From contig CM065378.1 in NCBI GenBank assembly GCA_033060915.1, positions 50,354,001 to 50,418,000 of the forward strand: a DNA stretch of 64,000 nucleotides, written 5' to 3'. Origin of the DNA: Euryodendron excelsum. Lineage: Eukaryota; Streptophyta; Magnoliopsida; Ericales; Pentaphylacaceae. The notes beneath the pieces were generated by a model. It searched no databases. It saw only the letters and a program-made list of their open reading frames with translations, and was not told the origin of the DNA. Position numbers and translations under genes: made by a program. This document shows, in pieces, positions 44,614 to 55,956 of this stretch; positions within the stretch are counted from its first letter, which is position 1, and each line of letters begins with the position of its first letter.

Positions 44614-46884
44614 TGTTGAGTCAAGGTTGATCCTTGTTGACTCAAGGTTAATTCCCATGTTGATTTTCATGATAACTAAACCTTGTGTTATGTTACTATT
44701 GAATCTACTTAATGTGCAGATTAACAAAGTTCATGACTAAGACTTAAAGTTGAATCCTAAGTCTAATACATGTCAAAGAGAATGCACAACAAGTTCAAGA
44801 AGTAAGAAATGAATTCAAAGGGCTATGCAATGAACCAAACTGAAAAAGATACGTATCTCTACTTCAAGCAAATGTCTTACATTCGAAGAGATTAAAGGTG
44901 TTCAATTAAAGCTTCTTTCAAGTGTGCATAGTTTCGATGAAGATAGATTTGCAAGATAGATTGAAGACTTCATCAGTTGAGGAGGTGCAATGCTCAGTTA
45001 AAGATGAAGAATGGAGATGTTGTAAATGCCTAAAGATGATTTCATCAGAATTTGCAAAGATCAGTTGAAGAGGTGCAATGCTCAGTTGAAGATGTATTGT
45101 TTGTTGAAGAATTTGGAAAATACTCAAGAGAAGATTTCATCTGGTATGCTAAGACCAATTCAAGACAATGTTATTAAAGTTGTTGAGAAGATGACTCACA
45201 ATAAATATATGATCTCTACATGGAATCCAAGTAAAGTATTCTTCTACTATGTAAAAGATCAATGAAGATTAGATGTGTGAACAGATTTCATCTAGTCTGC
45301 AATGGTCTCAGTAAAGTGAGTTTAATGAAGAATGAAGAATTGCTATCAAAAAGAGGAAATTAGAATTGAAGCATTGTGAAGCTTCATACAATTGAGGTAG
45401 ATTGGCATTAAAGAAGATATCCTTCAATGATAGAAGAATCTTTGCAAATAAAGAAGAAAAGTTCAGCTTTGATCAAATGAAGCTTTGACTGCTTGAGATT
45501 CAAGAAGAAGATCAACATCCAATGATTGATTCAATCCAAATTAAATAGAAGTTAACTTTGATGAGTTAAGAAGATTCGATTGATCATTATACCCCAAAGA
45601 CATACTCCTTGAAATTCTTATACCAGTGCTTTGATAAAGCTTGATCAATAGAAATTTGAAAGCTGAATTCTGGGCAATGAGGGGACTCATGGAAATGAGG
45701 AGTCGCCTCTTGATCACAGATGTAAAAGGTCTGAAGACAAATTGGGCAATGAGGGGACTCATGGAAATGAGGAGTCGCCTCCTGATCACAGACGCAAAAA
45801 AGCCTGGAGACAAATTGAACAAAGAAGGGACTCATGGAAATGAGGTGTCACCTCTTGCACACAGAAGCAAAAAGCCTGGAGACCAAGTAGGCAATGAGTG
45901 GACACATTGTAATGAAGTGTCGCCTTATGGAGACAGACGCCAAGGCTTGAAGATAAGATGATCAATTAGCGGACACATGAAGATAATGTGTCACCTCTTG
46001 GTAGCAGAAGCAAAAGGCTTAAAGTTTAAATGATCAATGAGTGAACATCTGAAGCAGAAGTGTCGCCTCATGACAGTAGAAGCCTAATATGAAGAAGACA
46101 GATGAACAAGGAGTCGCCTCATCTACATGAAGAGGGGACTTATAAACTCAGTGAACATCGTCTGGTAAATGCAGAAGTAGGAAGTGTCGACACCACAAAA
46201 AGTGGAGCCGACTCCCTCTATTATAACGACTATTTTTCTTAATGTTATAACTGACTGGACGCACATTAATGATACCCAACCACCTCAAATGGATGGAATA
46301 AATGCAAGGGTATATATACTAGCCTCCAACTGCATTTATACATAAGAATCAAGAGGAAGAAACAACTAAAGACAAGAATCACTGATATACACTGAATATT
46401 CTTCCTGCTTTCATTTATGAGCTTTGAATGTAAAATCTACTCTTAGTAGAGAGTGGGTTGTATATTTCTATACACTTGTAACTGAGAGTTTGAGAGTTCT
46501 CTTGTGTAAAGCAAAACTCTTGTAAAGTTTGAGTGGAGCTTGGACAAAACCACTGGAGAAGTGCAGAGCTCGGTAAGGAGTTCTTGTAGAGTGAGCTGAA
46601 CACTTTGTCAATCAGCAACCCATCTTGTAATAGTTGATTACATAGTGGAAGAAGGCTTCAAGGAGGTCTTGGGGTGAGGACGTAGACCATGGTTTGTGGT
46701 TGAACCTCGGTAAATCTGTGTCTGTCTTCTATTGCTCTATTTTCTTTGCTTCTCATGATAACATTGCTTTGCACATAGATTAACCATTGCTATATTGTTT
46801 AGATTAATCTTAATTAATCTTAACTTGTATTAATATTCGAAAAACCCAATTCACCCCCCTCTTGGGTTGCCTATTGGACCAACA
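44614..46884 (+). mobile_element. Solo LTR, copia/SIRE-like, 2271 bp, nested in the 3' LTR
   Basis: Starts TGTTGAGTCAAGG and ends CTATTGGACCAACA, with TSD GGTGT (44609-44613) and GGTGC (46885-46889). The intact 5' LTR reads GGTGT here, so the right copy carries one transition. The end, with TTCACCCCCCTCTTGGGTTG before the terminal CA, is the phrase I associate with long-LTR Ty1/copia elements. TATATATA at 46311-46318 followed by an exon-like leader suits a promoter. There is no second LTR or primer site, hence solo. A 75-bp tandem repeat sits at 45665-46130. Confidence 0.75.
45665..46130 (+). repeat. Tandem repeat of about 75 bp inside the solo LTR
   Basis: About six units, each with GGGCAATGAGGGGACTCATG, GAAATGAGGAGTCGCCTC and a GATCACAGACGCAAAAAGCC-like part, decaying to the right. 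The paired GACTC/GAGTC and GTCGCCTC words are kept in all units. Open frames across it on both strands are repeat by-products. Confidence 0.8.
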
Positions 46885-48254
46885 GGTGCCACGTGTCATC
46901 TTGGCAATGGAACAGTACTGGCGCATGTGCTACATGAGTTAGGATAAATTTTGGCCAGACGCCTGCAGGACATGCGCCAGGCTTATTCCAAATTACCTAT
47001 AAATACCAGTACCCCCCCTTTGCATATTCTAACTCTGAAATTGATGCGAAGCTCTGCTGAAACTGCTCCAGAACCTCGAATCTCCATACACATTCCACTC
47101 CTCTAACACTTAGGCTAGATTTCACCTCTCTCAAGCCTATACACTTCACCTACATAGCCTTATATACCATTAAACACTCCCTTCCAGCCCCTCAAGCCTT
47201 CTTGAGTCATTCAAGTTCAAGCCAAGGCATCCATTGAAGACTACAAGCATATTAAAGGCAAAAGGTGGTATCTCTTTTACATTTTTGTCATCCCCCGCTC
47301 TTCTCTTCTCCCTCCTAGCCTACTTGGGCTATTCTCTATTTTAACTCCCATCTTTAACCCCCATTTCTTGCATGTTTGAGCCAAGAGAGCTCTTAGTTCA
47401 AGCCTAGAGGAAAGCTAGTGGGAGCCACCGTGTAGGGGGATCTCTCACTAGCCTACTTTAAAATGGTATGGCCTAGGACCCCCTTGATTATGTGGTGTAG
47501 CTTAAAAGCCTTGTATGTATTCATGACCCCCTTGTATTTTGCTAACTTGATCATGTCTTGTGTGCTTGGCTTTATTTTCATGTTTCTAACCATGTGCTAC
47601 AAAGCTTGCATTACTCTTATTTCCATGTCACTTTCAAGTTCAATATTCCTCTCAAAATGGTTTCAAGAGTTGGTTTCTTGAAGTTTAGGGTGAGACCTTA
47701 GAAATCATGCCTTAGAAAATCTCCCACTAACCCCTAGCTCATACTTGTGCATCATTGCATTTTAACTTGCATAAGAGTTGCCTTCAAACTCTCAAATTTC
47801 CAAGGTTTCCATTCTCTTAAGTTAGTGGTTGGAATAGCCTCATGGAACCCTCTATTGAGTTGTCTCCCTTTTACTTGGTCATATGAACCCCACCTTATTG
47901 GAATGGTTTCCTTTAAAAATGGCTTTCAAAATCCTTTTCCCAAAAATGGTTTTCAAAAAATTCATTATCTCCATCTTTACATTAACAATGATTTTTCAAA
48001 AGTTGTCATCACCATGTTGATTCTTGAACCCCATACTCTTGTCAAGATAATGGTTATGATGGTTATAAAGAAGCCTTCTTTGGAATGGTCTTCAAATATC
48101 AATCATATAAACCACACTCTTGGCTAGAGTCAAATTTTCATGGAAATGACTTTCAAAAAACTTGTCAACCAAAGTCCTTTGCATAACATGACTTGTTTTT
48201 CAAAACTCTTTCTAAAAATGCATTAAATCACATTTCAAAATCATCTTCCAATTC

Positions 48255-48600
48255 AACCCTAGGTCTAGTTATTCAACCCTAGGTTAACTTGACCCTAATT
48301 ATTCAACCCTAGGTTAACTTGACCCTAGTTACTCAACTCTAGGTTAACTTAACCCTAGTTGTCCAACCCTAGGTTAACTTGACCCTAGTTGTCCAACTCT
48401 TGGTTAACTTGACCCTAGTTGTCCAACCCTAGGTTACCTTGACCCTAGTTGTCCAACCCTAGGTTACCTTGACCCTAGTTATCCAACCCTAGCTTAACTT
48501 GACCCTAGTTGTCCAACCCAAGGTTAACCTAACCTAAGTTAGTTAAATCTAGGTCACTTTAATCCTAGGTTAGCCTAACTCGAGTTAGTTAACCTTAAGT
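48255..48600 (+). repeat. 30-bp minisatellite in the 3' LTR leader
   Basis: Equivalent of the array at 31051-31330 (CAACCCTAGGTTAACTTGAC unit), with about ten units. Unit number and variants differ from the 5' LTR, showing turnover after insertion. Confidence 0.85.
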
Positions 48601-50106
48601 CACCTCTAACTTTAAACCAACCCAATCTAGCTTCAAGGTTCCAACTCACGCACCCTTTTTTTTTTTTTAAAATTTTTAAATCATCTTTCTATTCGAAACT
48701 ATTCCCATACCCCATTTTTCAAAAACCTCCCACTCTCTTGAGATCAACTTCATAACCATTTCAAATGCCTCCACACTCTATCTTCAAAGTGTTCTTAAAA
48801 ATGTCTTCAAGAACTCACAATCCTAAGGTGTTCCTACCCTTTTCATGGTTAGGGATTCCAAAGGAAGGTGATATATCAATAACAACCTCCAAGATTGTCC
48901 ATATTAGAGTTCCAAAGTCCTAGGTCTTCCCAAAAACCATCTTCAAAAACTTTTTAACACTTCAAAATCATACCTCCAAGGTTTTCAAAATATGACTACA
49001 AAACATTTTCAAAGCTCTCGTGAGTTATTCCAAAGTATTTTCAAAACTCCCTTGAGTTGTCCTGAGAACATTTCAAAACACTTCAAAACCCCTTTTCAAG
49101 AATTTCAAAGTTCTATTTCAAAACACTCCAATATTCAATTTCAAGTCAAAACTGTCAAGTTCTCTTTTTCTACCGACCACAAAATGTCTTCAAAATTTTC
49201 CAAAGACCACAAAGTGTTTTTAAACTTTCCCAAAGACCTCAAAGTGTCTTCAAACTTTCCCAAAGATCACAAAGTGTCTTTAAATTTTTCAAAGGCCCTA
49301 ATGCTCCTATTTTCCATCGGATTCTTACTCGAACTACAAATGACCTGATTCTCGCTGAATGAGATACGTAAGCAATCTAAAATGGTGCGGTCATAACTTC
49401 TATTTTAATTCCAATCCCCTTTTCAAAAATTTCAATCATTTCAAAGTTTTCATTTCAAAATCCTTTAAAACTCCCAGGTCTTCCTAATTTCTTTTAAAAT
49501 TTACATCATGCATTATTCATCCAAAAAAAGATGACTAAACCCCGTTTTCAAAAGTTTTAAAGTGGATATTAAGTGGACAATGATAACTGATTATTCTAAG
49601 TGAGTGAACAAATGATGATTAGACATGTAGGTACTGAAAAAGCGGGGTAGGGTGATAATCTTAGCATATCTTCTTTACACGTAACCAACCCCCGAACCTT
49701 AAATTTCTATTTTCAAAAGACCAAAATGGAGTTATTTTAAAAAAGGGCTTAAAACTTTTCAAAGGCTGCCATATAATCTATTTTCTTAAAACCGCTCTCC
49801 TGAGGAGATTTTCAAAAATCATTTCCAAAAACCCTAAGTTTAATCTTCGAATTAATACTTAGTTTTAGGTGTCATAATTCACCTACATCAAGTTAGGTGG
49901 CGACTCCTATTTTCCTAAAAAGCCCTTAATCAAACCAATTTCCAATTCAAACATAGTCGCACTTGTCTTTCTAAGAGGACGAGTTCTAGTGACAGAGTTT
50001 CGTGCCTTTGTCTCCGAGCCGAAAGGACATTGGACCCAAAAACCGGGGTGCGACACGTATGAACTATAACCGATTAGAGAAAAATTCTATAGTTCCCAAC
50101 ACTTAT

Positions 50107-50469
50107 TATATAGACTAACGATTATTTTTAAAATAAATATGAGATTACAAAATATTTTCTATATTTTAAATAAAAATAAGGAATATGAGGGTGATGCTAT
50201 TTATACGTAAGTAGGAATCGAATTGAAGGATTCAACACTATTAAGAGGAGATTTTTCAATTAGAGTTGGGGTAATATTTAGACAAACTCATTTTATACTC
50301 GACTGTTGCTATTTTTATACTAAGATTTAAGTATGAATAATCTTTAAGTAAATAAAAAATAAATATCATAAAGAAAGAAGTACCCTAAAATCATCAATGC
50401 TACCTCCTACTAAATTTTTTTTTAGACACATATTACGTAGGTAATAGTACCAACTACCAATAAGGCAAT
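50107..50469. other. AT-rich intergenic DNA
   Basis: Begins right after the outer TSD. No ORF or element ends seen. Confidence 0.4.
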
Positions 50470-50856
50470 ATTTTGAAAATCGGACTGTTGAGCAAACTGA
50501 AAAAGAGGTCGGGTCACGGGTCACTCACTGGTTCAACTGTCGAGTTAACTGTTATTGACTCGTGATATTATAATTATGTCATTAATTAATTTATTAATAG
50601 TAATAAAATGTATTTTATTTTTTTACACTAGTTTTAATACTTAAAATTTAAAATTTTGAAATTAAAACCTAAAATTTTACCTTAAAAGTTGAACCGAACG
50701 GTTCAATTACCGATTTTGGTGACTCAGTTCAACGGCGCGTTTTAATGGATTTCACCGAATTTTGACCAAAACGGTTTAGAGGGCTGACCGGACCGTTTCT
50801 TGGTATAGTTTTCAATTTTTCCGGTTCAACCGGCAGGTCCGATCCGGATTTCAAAA
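50470..50856. mobile_element. MITE, family C ('ccggttcaaccgg' type), about 385 bp
   Basis: The left end TTTTGAAAATCGGACTG is mirrored by the right end CCGATCCGGATTTCAAAA. Inside are GGTTCAACTGTCGAGTTAAC and CCGGTTCAACCGGCAGGTCC, the words common to a widespread plant MITE group. A short CAAT flank occurs on both sides, but the TSD is not secure. Confidence 0.6.
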
Positions 50857-51245
50857 CAATGCAACAAGGGGAGAAAGTATTAAGTGTCTTTGGAGCACCA
50901 TATGTCTATACTAGTTCTCTCTCATGGGGGTGGGTCCCGCACTTGATAAATGTATTAATTGACCTCACTTAATTGAGGACCCAACACTTTGTGAGAGATA
51001 TAATAAAGATAAGTTAGTGTTTTAGAAGCATTGAATAGTTTTTTTAACTGTTGCCATTTAAATTTTAAATTTACTGTGAGGTACCCACGTAAAACATAAG
51101 GCAAAAGTTACAACGGATGCAATATATTCAAAAACAAATTTTAAAAAAAACAAACAATAAAGCCTATTTGTTGAATTGTTTTTCCCCCACTAAAGCAATA
51201 GAGGTAGGTAGGTTGGTGCTCTCGAGAGATGGACAGTTCTTTTAT

Positions 51246-52078
51246 GGTAATTACACTTTATCTCTTTATGATTTGAGTCAAAATTAAATGATCGATTATA
51301 GTTTAACATTGAACACATGATTTCCCTATGGTTTGGACTTATCTGCAAAATGAATGAAAATCATCAGATTTAACGAAAATTTTGTTATAAGGGTATTTTT
51401 GGCACTTTATCTCTCCAAATTAGAATATCAAAAAGATAATTTGGTGTAATAATAAAAAGAGCCAAATTGTCTTTGATAATTTAATTTAGAGATATAAAAT
51501 GAAAAATATATCCCTACGATAGAATTTCTGTTAGATCTAAAGGTTTTCATGCATTTTTCAGATAAGTACAAACCACATGAGGCAACTAATTTTAACATAG
51601 CTATTAGAATCGAATTGGGCATCAAACTGGTGAGACTACCGATTCACAATTTATCGGTTCAACCTATAATATAAATTAAATATATTTTATTTATTCATAT
51701 ATGTTTCACCTAAAATATAATCTATATTGTAAAATAAAACACAAAGAATTTGGTGGGACAGTGATAAGTGTTTTTTTAATTCTACCATTACTTTTCAAGT
51801 TCAACTGTTAGGAGACACAAATATATCAAAATTTTAGAAGTGACTTAAAAAGTCAAGGCTGATCAACGATTTTTTCAAAAAGCCAGCCGGTCGGTTTACT
51901 AATTTTTCAAAAACTCGCCAGTTCTTTCAGTTCAATTAAATTCATATGCATTTTTGATAAATTAATTGACTTGTATCGATTTAGGGTTCAGTTTTTTATT
52001 AAACCGATTCAATTGAATGGTCCAATCCAACTTTGATAACTACAAATTTTGTTCAAACTACAAGAGAATAGTGTAACG
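51246..52078. mobile_element. MITE family A, copy 2, split by another MITE
   Basis: The left end GGTAATTACACTTTATC and the mirrored ATCTCTCCAAATTAGAATAT / TTAATTTAGAGATATAAAAT arms match the copy at 6756-7369. The right arm stops at 51594 and resumes at about 52043 with AAACTACAAGAGAATAGTGTAA, the expected continuation. The interruption is the MITE at 51597-52042. Confidence 0.65.
51597..52042. mobile_element. MITE (family B) nested in the family A MITE
   Basis: The left end ATAGCTATTAGAATCGAATTG is mirrored by CAATCCAACTTTGATAACTA on the right. The interior has GGTTCAACC-type words and AT-rich DNA. Flanking AATTTTAA / AAATTTTG suggest an 8-9-bp duplication with mismatches. Confidence 0.55.
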
Positions 52079-52580
52079 ATCTATTCTGTCTATTATCATG
52101 TGGCAAAGCTTCTGTGCTATTATTACAAGATAGCGTGGTACACGCAATCTGCACGTAGCAGTTTTTTTGTTTTTTCTATTTTTTTTTAAATTTTAGAATC
52201 AAATGTTTAGGGAGGAGGACTATTTGAAATTAGAACTTACATAATTTATTAGTTTAAAATGAGATTCAATCATGTAAAATGGGATCCAACGCGAAATACT
52301 TATTGAGAACATGTAAATAGGGACGAAGTTAGTATTTTATTTTAGAATGACCAACGGATAAACACAAATATAATAAAAAAATATGCACAAAAATAAATAT
52401 TAATATTAATATTAAAATACGTTCAAAAATATAAGTTAGATTTGATATATTAAAATAAAAATTAATATTTATTTGGTCTTTAACTAAATACGATAGCAGA
52501 ATATCAAATAATAAACATATTTTTGCACAAAAGGACTATTTTGTTATGTACAGATTTTTTGTGTCATGATCTATCCAATT
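52079..52580. other. AT-rich intergenic DNA
   Basis: No gene or element ends recognised. Confidence 0.4.
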
Positions 52581-52735
52581 AGAGTAATGTTATATACAAT
52601 TTCATTTTCTAATCTATTTTTTCACTCCTACACACAAAGTTGTAGGACTCATATTAATAAATCCATATGAGACTCGTACACTTGTGTCTAGAAGTGAGAA
52701 AAATAATTGAGAAAATGGATTGCATATCACATTTT
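52581..52735. mobile_element. Small fold-back MITE, about 155 bp
   Basis: The left arm GTAATGTTATATACAATTTC...CATTTTCTAATCTATTTTTTCACT pairs with the right arm AGTGAGAAAAATAATTGAGAAAATGGATTGCATATCAC read in reverse. The arms meet around GTTGTAGGACTC / GAGACTCGTACAC. Confidence 0.6.
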
Positions 52736-53319
52736 TTATCCAATATATAATGAAATTTTTGAACGTAGGGAAAGCCAGTTTATTAAGTAAATTTTTTTGA
52801 ATCTTAATATTTACTATATTTAATGATTTTTTTTAAAAAATTACGGGGCCTGACCCCATACTCCCTTCGTCCCTGCATCTAAAGACGTGTGCACGTACGT
52901 GTCTTATTTGTGGGGTAAATACAATTGGACATACAAGTAAAGCAACAAATCTGTGTTTTGTGGGGTATTTTTTTTTGGTTAGCTTAGCCATATCAATAGT
53001 CTTATTTGTTCTTTTATTTTTGGGTTTATGCCTGCAGCATACTCATCTGTTTAGGAGTTTGTGGTTCGGTTTTTTTTACATTTTATTCTTTTGTTTTATT
53101 TTTTAATTATGTGCCAATCTATTACCGTGTTTGTGTCGCTACTAAAATATTTTTTTAGATTTTCTATAGAAGTGCATGCATAACCGAAAATCCCATCTCA
53201 TGTGTCTCATATTGGGATCTTTTCAAGCGATTCCTCTCTTTTTAGTGATTTGCCATTGCTTTCTACAAAAAATAGCAGCCACACAGAAACGTCAATTTAA
53301 ATCTTAGCATACGTATTTA

Positions 53320-54547
53320 CTAGCCGTTAACTTGCGCTACGCATGGAATAAAAATAATATATACTAAACATAAAATTTTTATGAAAAATAAATTATCAAT
53401 TGTATACTTTAATAATATGATTATACTAAATTATAATAGTCAATATAGTCTTAAAATAAAGTATTATAAGTTGATTGTAATAAAATAAAATAAAAACCTT
53501 AACTATCATTAAGAAACTGAGTTTTAGTGTAAACATTCTAATTTTTTTATCTTAAAATCTTGCTACGGACTACATTAATCAAGTGTATAAGTTACACATT
53601 TTAGATAATTTATTTACTTAAGTATTTTTAATAGTGCACATATAACTACTTAAAATTGATAATTTACTTAAAAAAAGAATTTGAATTTTTTAGTGAGGGA
53701 GATTTGATTTACCTAGATTACTTGAGTACTAGTAAATATTTTAATAAATATGAATAGAAGACAAAATTTTTTATATTTCATGATTAGAATGACACATCTA
53801 ATATTATCATTTAAAAATTCAAAAAATTCAGTAAGCAACCAATTGCTTAATATATTCTAAAAAATAAAAGGGATTTGAATATGAAGTTTCACAATTTTCA
53901 ATTAAACAACGGACTTTCTAAAATTATAAGGGAATTACTTAAAAGTTTTATTTATTTATTTTATGGTTAAACCTATACTATTATGACACATGTAATATTA
54001 GTAATTTAAAATTAAAAAAAATTTAGAGTGGGTCTTCCAACATCACAGGCCAAACAACGTATTGCTAAAGTATAGATAGATAGCTCTAAATGCACATTAT
54101 GTTAGTTCGAATAATGTAAAAGATATATCAATGCTTATTACAAAAGTGAGGAGTGTTATTTTAATGTTACCAAAATTTTAATTTTCAATAATTTTAAAGA
54201 AGTGAGTTTAGTAAATACGTTATAGTTTGAATTTTGAAAAAGATTTTAGGAAAGTACAATAAAATTATATTTTTTAACTCATCAAACTGTAACAATGTTA
54301 TTTTAATATTAACAAAAATTTAATTTTTAGAAAGTTTAAGAGAGTGACTTTAGGAAATATATAATAGGAATTAAAGCTCCACTTACTTACTATATATAAT
54401 TCTATTAGTGAGAGTTTTTAGGCTAACCAATCAAATTGCAGCATGCAATATTTTAATATGACAAAAAATAGAAAATTTGTAAAAATTGAATTGAGATTTT
54501 AAGGCTTAAAAGACCTCCTAACTTATTGCTATAATATATAGTATAGA
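53320..54547 (-). mobile_element. Non-autonomous Helitron, 1228 bp
   Basis: On the minus strand it starts TCTATACTATATATTATAGC at 54547 and ends with TGCGTAGCGCA, a short spacer and CTAG at 53320. The base before is A and the base after is T, as Helitrons insert between A and T without a target duplication. The stem before the CTAG terminus is the usual 3' hairpin. There is no Rep/helicase coding sequence. The interior is very AT-rich and has three repeats of 'tattttaatattaacaaaaatttaa' type (54150-54320). Confidence 0.6.
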
Positions 54548-55243
54548 TGATTAGTTATGCTTATTCCAAGAAAAATGAAAAAGTTGGGGACTTTTACATA
54601 TGGGTAATAGAGGGGCTGTGAAAAGAAGATGGATAACTCTTGCTCCAAACCTAGCAAAGCTATGTATGTATAGGATAACCAACAGTATATAGGCAAAATT
54701 TCACTAACATACTATATATTTTGGATATTTAGGACAAGAAATAGTACTTCAATCCCTCCTAAAATTCAAATAATATTACCTTTCCCCTTCAAAGGTTGAA
54801 ATTTTTTTCTTGGGTGCTACATATTTCTAAGTATATACGATAAAAAACAAATAGTGCATTAACCCCACTAAAATGCAATTAAGTTTACATTGTACGCTTC
54901 CCAAAAGTTTTTCCAGGTTTTTTTTTTTTTTTTTCTGTTACTCATTTCAACATTTGTTCTTTCTTGTAAAACTTAAATTTGAGTTTTCCGTACCACTAAA
55001 AGTTTTTTTTACGTAAGCAACCCCTCTGTAGAATTCCTAGTTGCACCAATGTTAGTCCATTTGTATTTTTTTCAGTCCAAATAGTCAGTAAAGAAAGACA
55101 ATAATCTTTACTTGGACAAACATATAATATAAGTAATTACACATTTTGTTATAGTTTTGATTCCTCTTTTCTATTTTCGTTCTCTGATATTTGTCAAAAA
55201 TGTATTTGGCAAATTAGTTCAAAAAACTGCTTCCGTCGAAATC
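54548..55243. other. AT-rich intergenic DNA
   Basis: Homopolymer T near 54918-54936. No gene recognised. Confidence 0.4.
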
Positions 55244-55500
55244 GTGTTTGGTCAATTAATTCTGAAACTTATTTTCAAAATTGTTTTCAAAGAATCCACA
55301 GCTTTAGGAACAATTAAAAATGTGTTTTTTATGTTTCCAAAACCATTTTCATATGAAAAATAAAAGGTATTTTTTATATAATAATAAAATAATATAAAAC
55401 AAAAAGTATTTTCGATGGTCTTATTTTTTGTTTCTGAGAATATGAAATTTTTTTTTTGTTTTCGAGAACAAGAAAATGAAAACAGGACTACAACCAAACA
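55244..55500. mobile_element. hAT-like MITE, about 255 bp
   Basis: The left end TGTTTGGTCAATTAATTCTG faces the right end GAAAACAGGACTACAACCAAACA (its last bases are the reverse of TGTTTGGT). The subterminal regions are AAAA/TTTT-rich and mirror each other (AAACTTATTTTC against GAAAATGAAAAC). No ORF. Confidence 0.5.
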
Positions 55501-55567
55501 ATTAACCTTGAATTTTTTAAAATTGTGTATTTTAGGAATTTTGAGGACAAATGATTTTAAGGGGTAG

Positions 55568-55956
55568 GTTGTGAGACCCTAAATTTTTTAAAATGTTTCC
55601 CATAATCATTTTCATCGCATTTGAATTGATCTTACATATTATTTTGGTACTTTTTTATTATTCCATTCCTTTAGGGGAGCATTTTGTAAATTAACAACTA
55701 TGAGGGTCCCTTTGAAATTGTGTGAAAATATTTTAAATACGATTTTGTTGTCTTGATACATGTATATGTTTTCTAATATATAAAGGTAGCACCCTATATA
55801 AGCTGCTTATCTCTTTCACTTGCAAAAAATGTTCTTAAAATTTTTAAATTTTGCAGATTTGTTTCACTTTATCAGTTAAAGCAACTAAGGAATTTTGACC
55901 ATTCAAATTTTTTTTGCAATTGAATGTTAGTTTTTTCTCTCCCCTCTCTCACTAGT
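55568..55956. other. Unassigned; possible LTR 5'-end fragment
   Basis: TTGTGAGACCCTAAATTTTT near 55570 resembles the start of Tekay-type LTRs (TGTGAGACCCC). No matching end was found, so it may be a truncated fragment or coincidence. Confidence 0.25.

Larger units (their letters stand above)
27995..50055 (+). mobile_element. Ogre/Tat-type Ty3/gypsy element without pol (TR-GAG-like), 22 kb
   Basis: A complete LTR-to-LTR insertion with a perfect 5-bp TSD CGTAT (27990-27994 and 50056-50060). Layout: 5' LTR 27995-32742, primer-binding site just behind it, long leader, decayed gag 34081-36290, antisense plant-mobile-domain ORF 40167-38525, A-rich tract, hairpin array 40461-41635, polypurine tract ending 42906, 3' LTR 42907-50055. 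The 3' LTR is interrupted by a 2271-bp solo LTR. Very long LTRs, a tRNA-Arg primer site and repeats in the 3' UTR are hallmarks of the Tat/Ogre lineage. I see no protease, reverse transcriptase, RNase H or integrase, so it would have needed help from an autonomous relative. Within a 142-bp LTR stretch (28321-28462 against 43234-43375) I count 11 differences, all transitions, so it is not recent. Confidence 0.85.
42907..50055 (+). repeat. 3' LTR of the Ogre/Tat-type element, split by an insertion
   Basis: Pieces 42907-44613 and 46885-50055, about 4.87 kb without the insert, begin TGTAAGCACCACA and end CGGGGTGCGACA. Landmarks follow the 5' LTR: TATAAATA at 46998-47005, the minisatellite at 48255-48600 and the ATACGTA block near 49375. 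It is about 125 bp longer than the 5' LTR, at least partly because a 30-bp 'aaagaccacaaagtgtcttcaaact' unit is present in about four copies (49170-49296) instead of two (31917-31983). Confidence 0.9.
22975..50101 (+). mobile_element. Outer solo LTR (family X), split into four pieces by nested insertions
   Basis: Starts TGTTAAGAATTTATATTAAA and ends ...ATAGTTCCCAACA, flanked by CTTAT on both sides (22970-22974 and 50102-50106). Its own sequence is 22975-23755, 26187-26581, 27886-27994 and 50056-50101, about 1.3 kb in all. That matches the intact sibling LTR at 26582-27885, which lies in reverse orientation and spans the same landmarks. Only one LTR is present between the CTTAT copies, so it is a solo LTR left by LTR-LTR recombination. 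The lineage is not settled: no internal domains remain, and TG...CA ends with 5-bp TSDs fit both Ty1/copia and Ty3/gypsy. Confidence 0.85.

Noticed and set aside
45541..45961. Frames of 80-106 codons on both strands in the solo LTR
   Set aside because: Caused by a 75-bp tandem repeat whose length is a multiple of three; repeated peptide on both strands.
55568..55956. Tekay-like LTR start (TGTGAGACCC)
   Set aside because: No LTR end, TSD or internal sequence; kept only as a low-confidence note.
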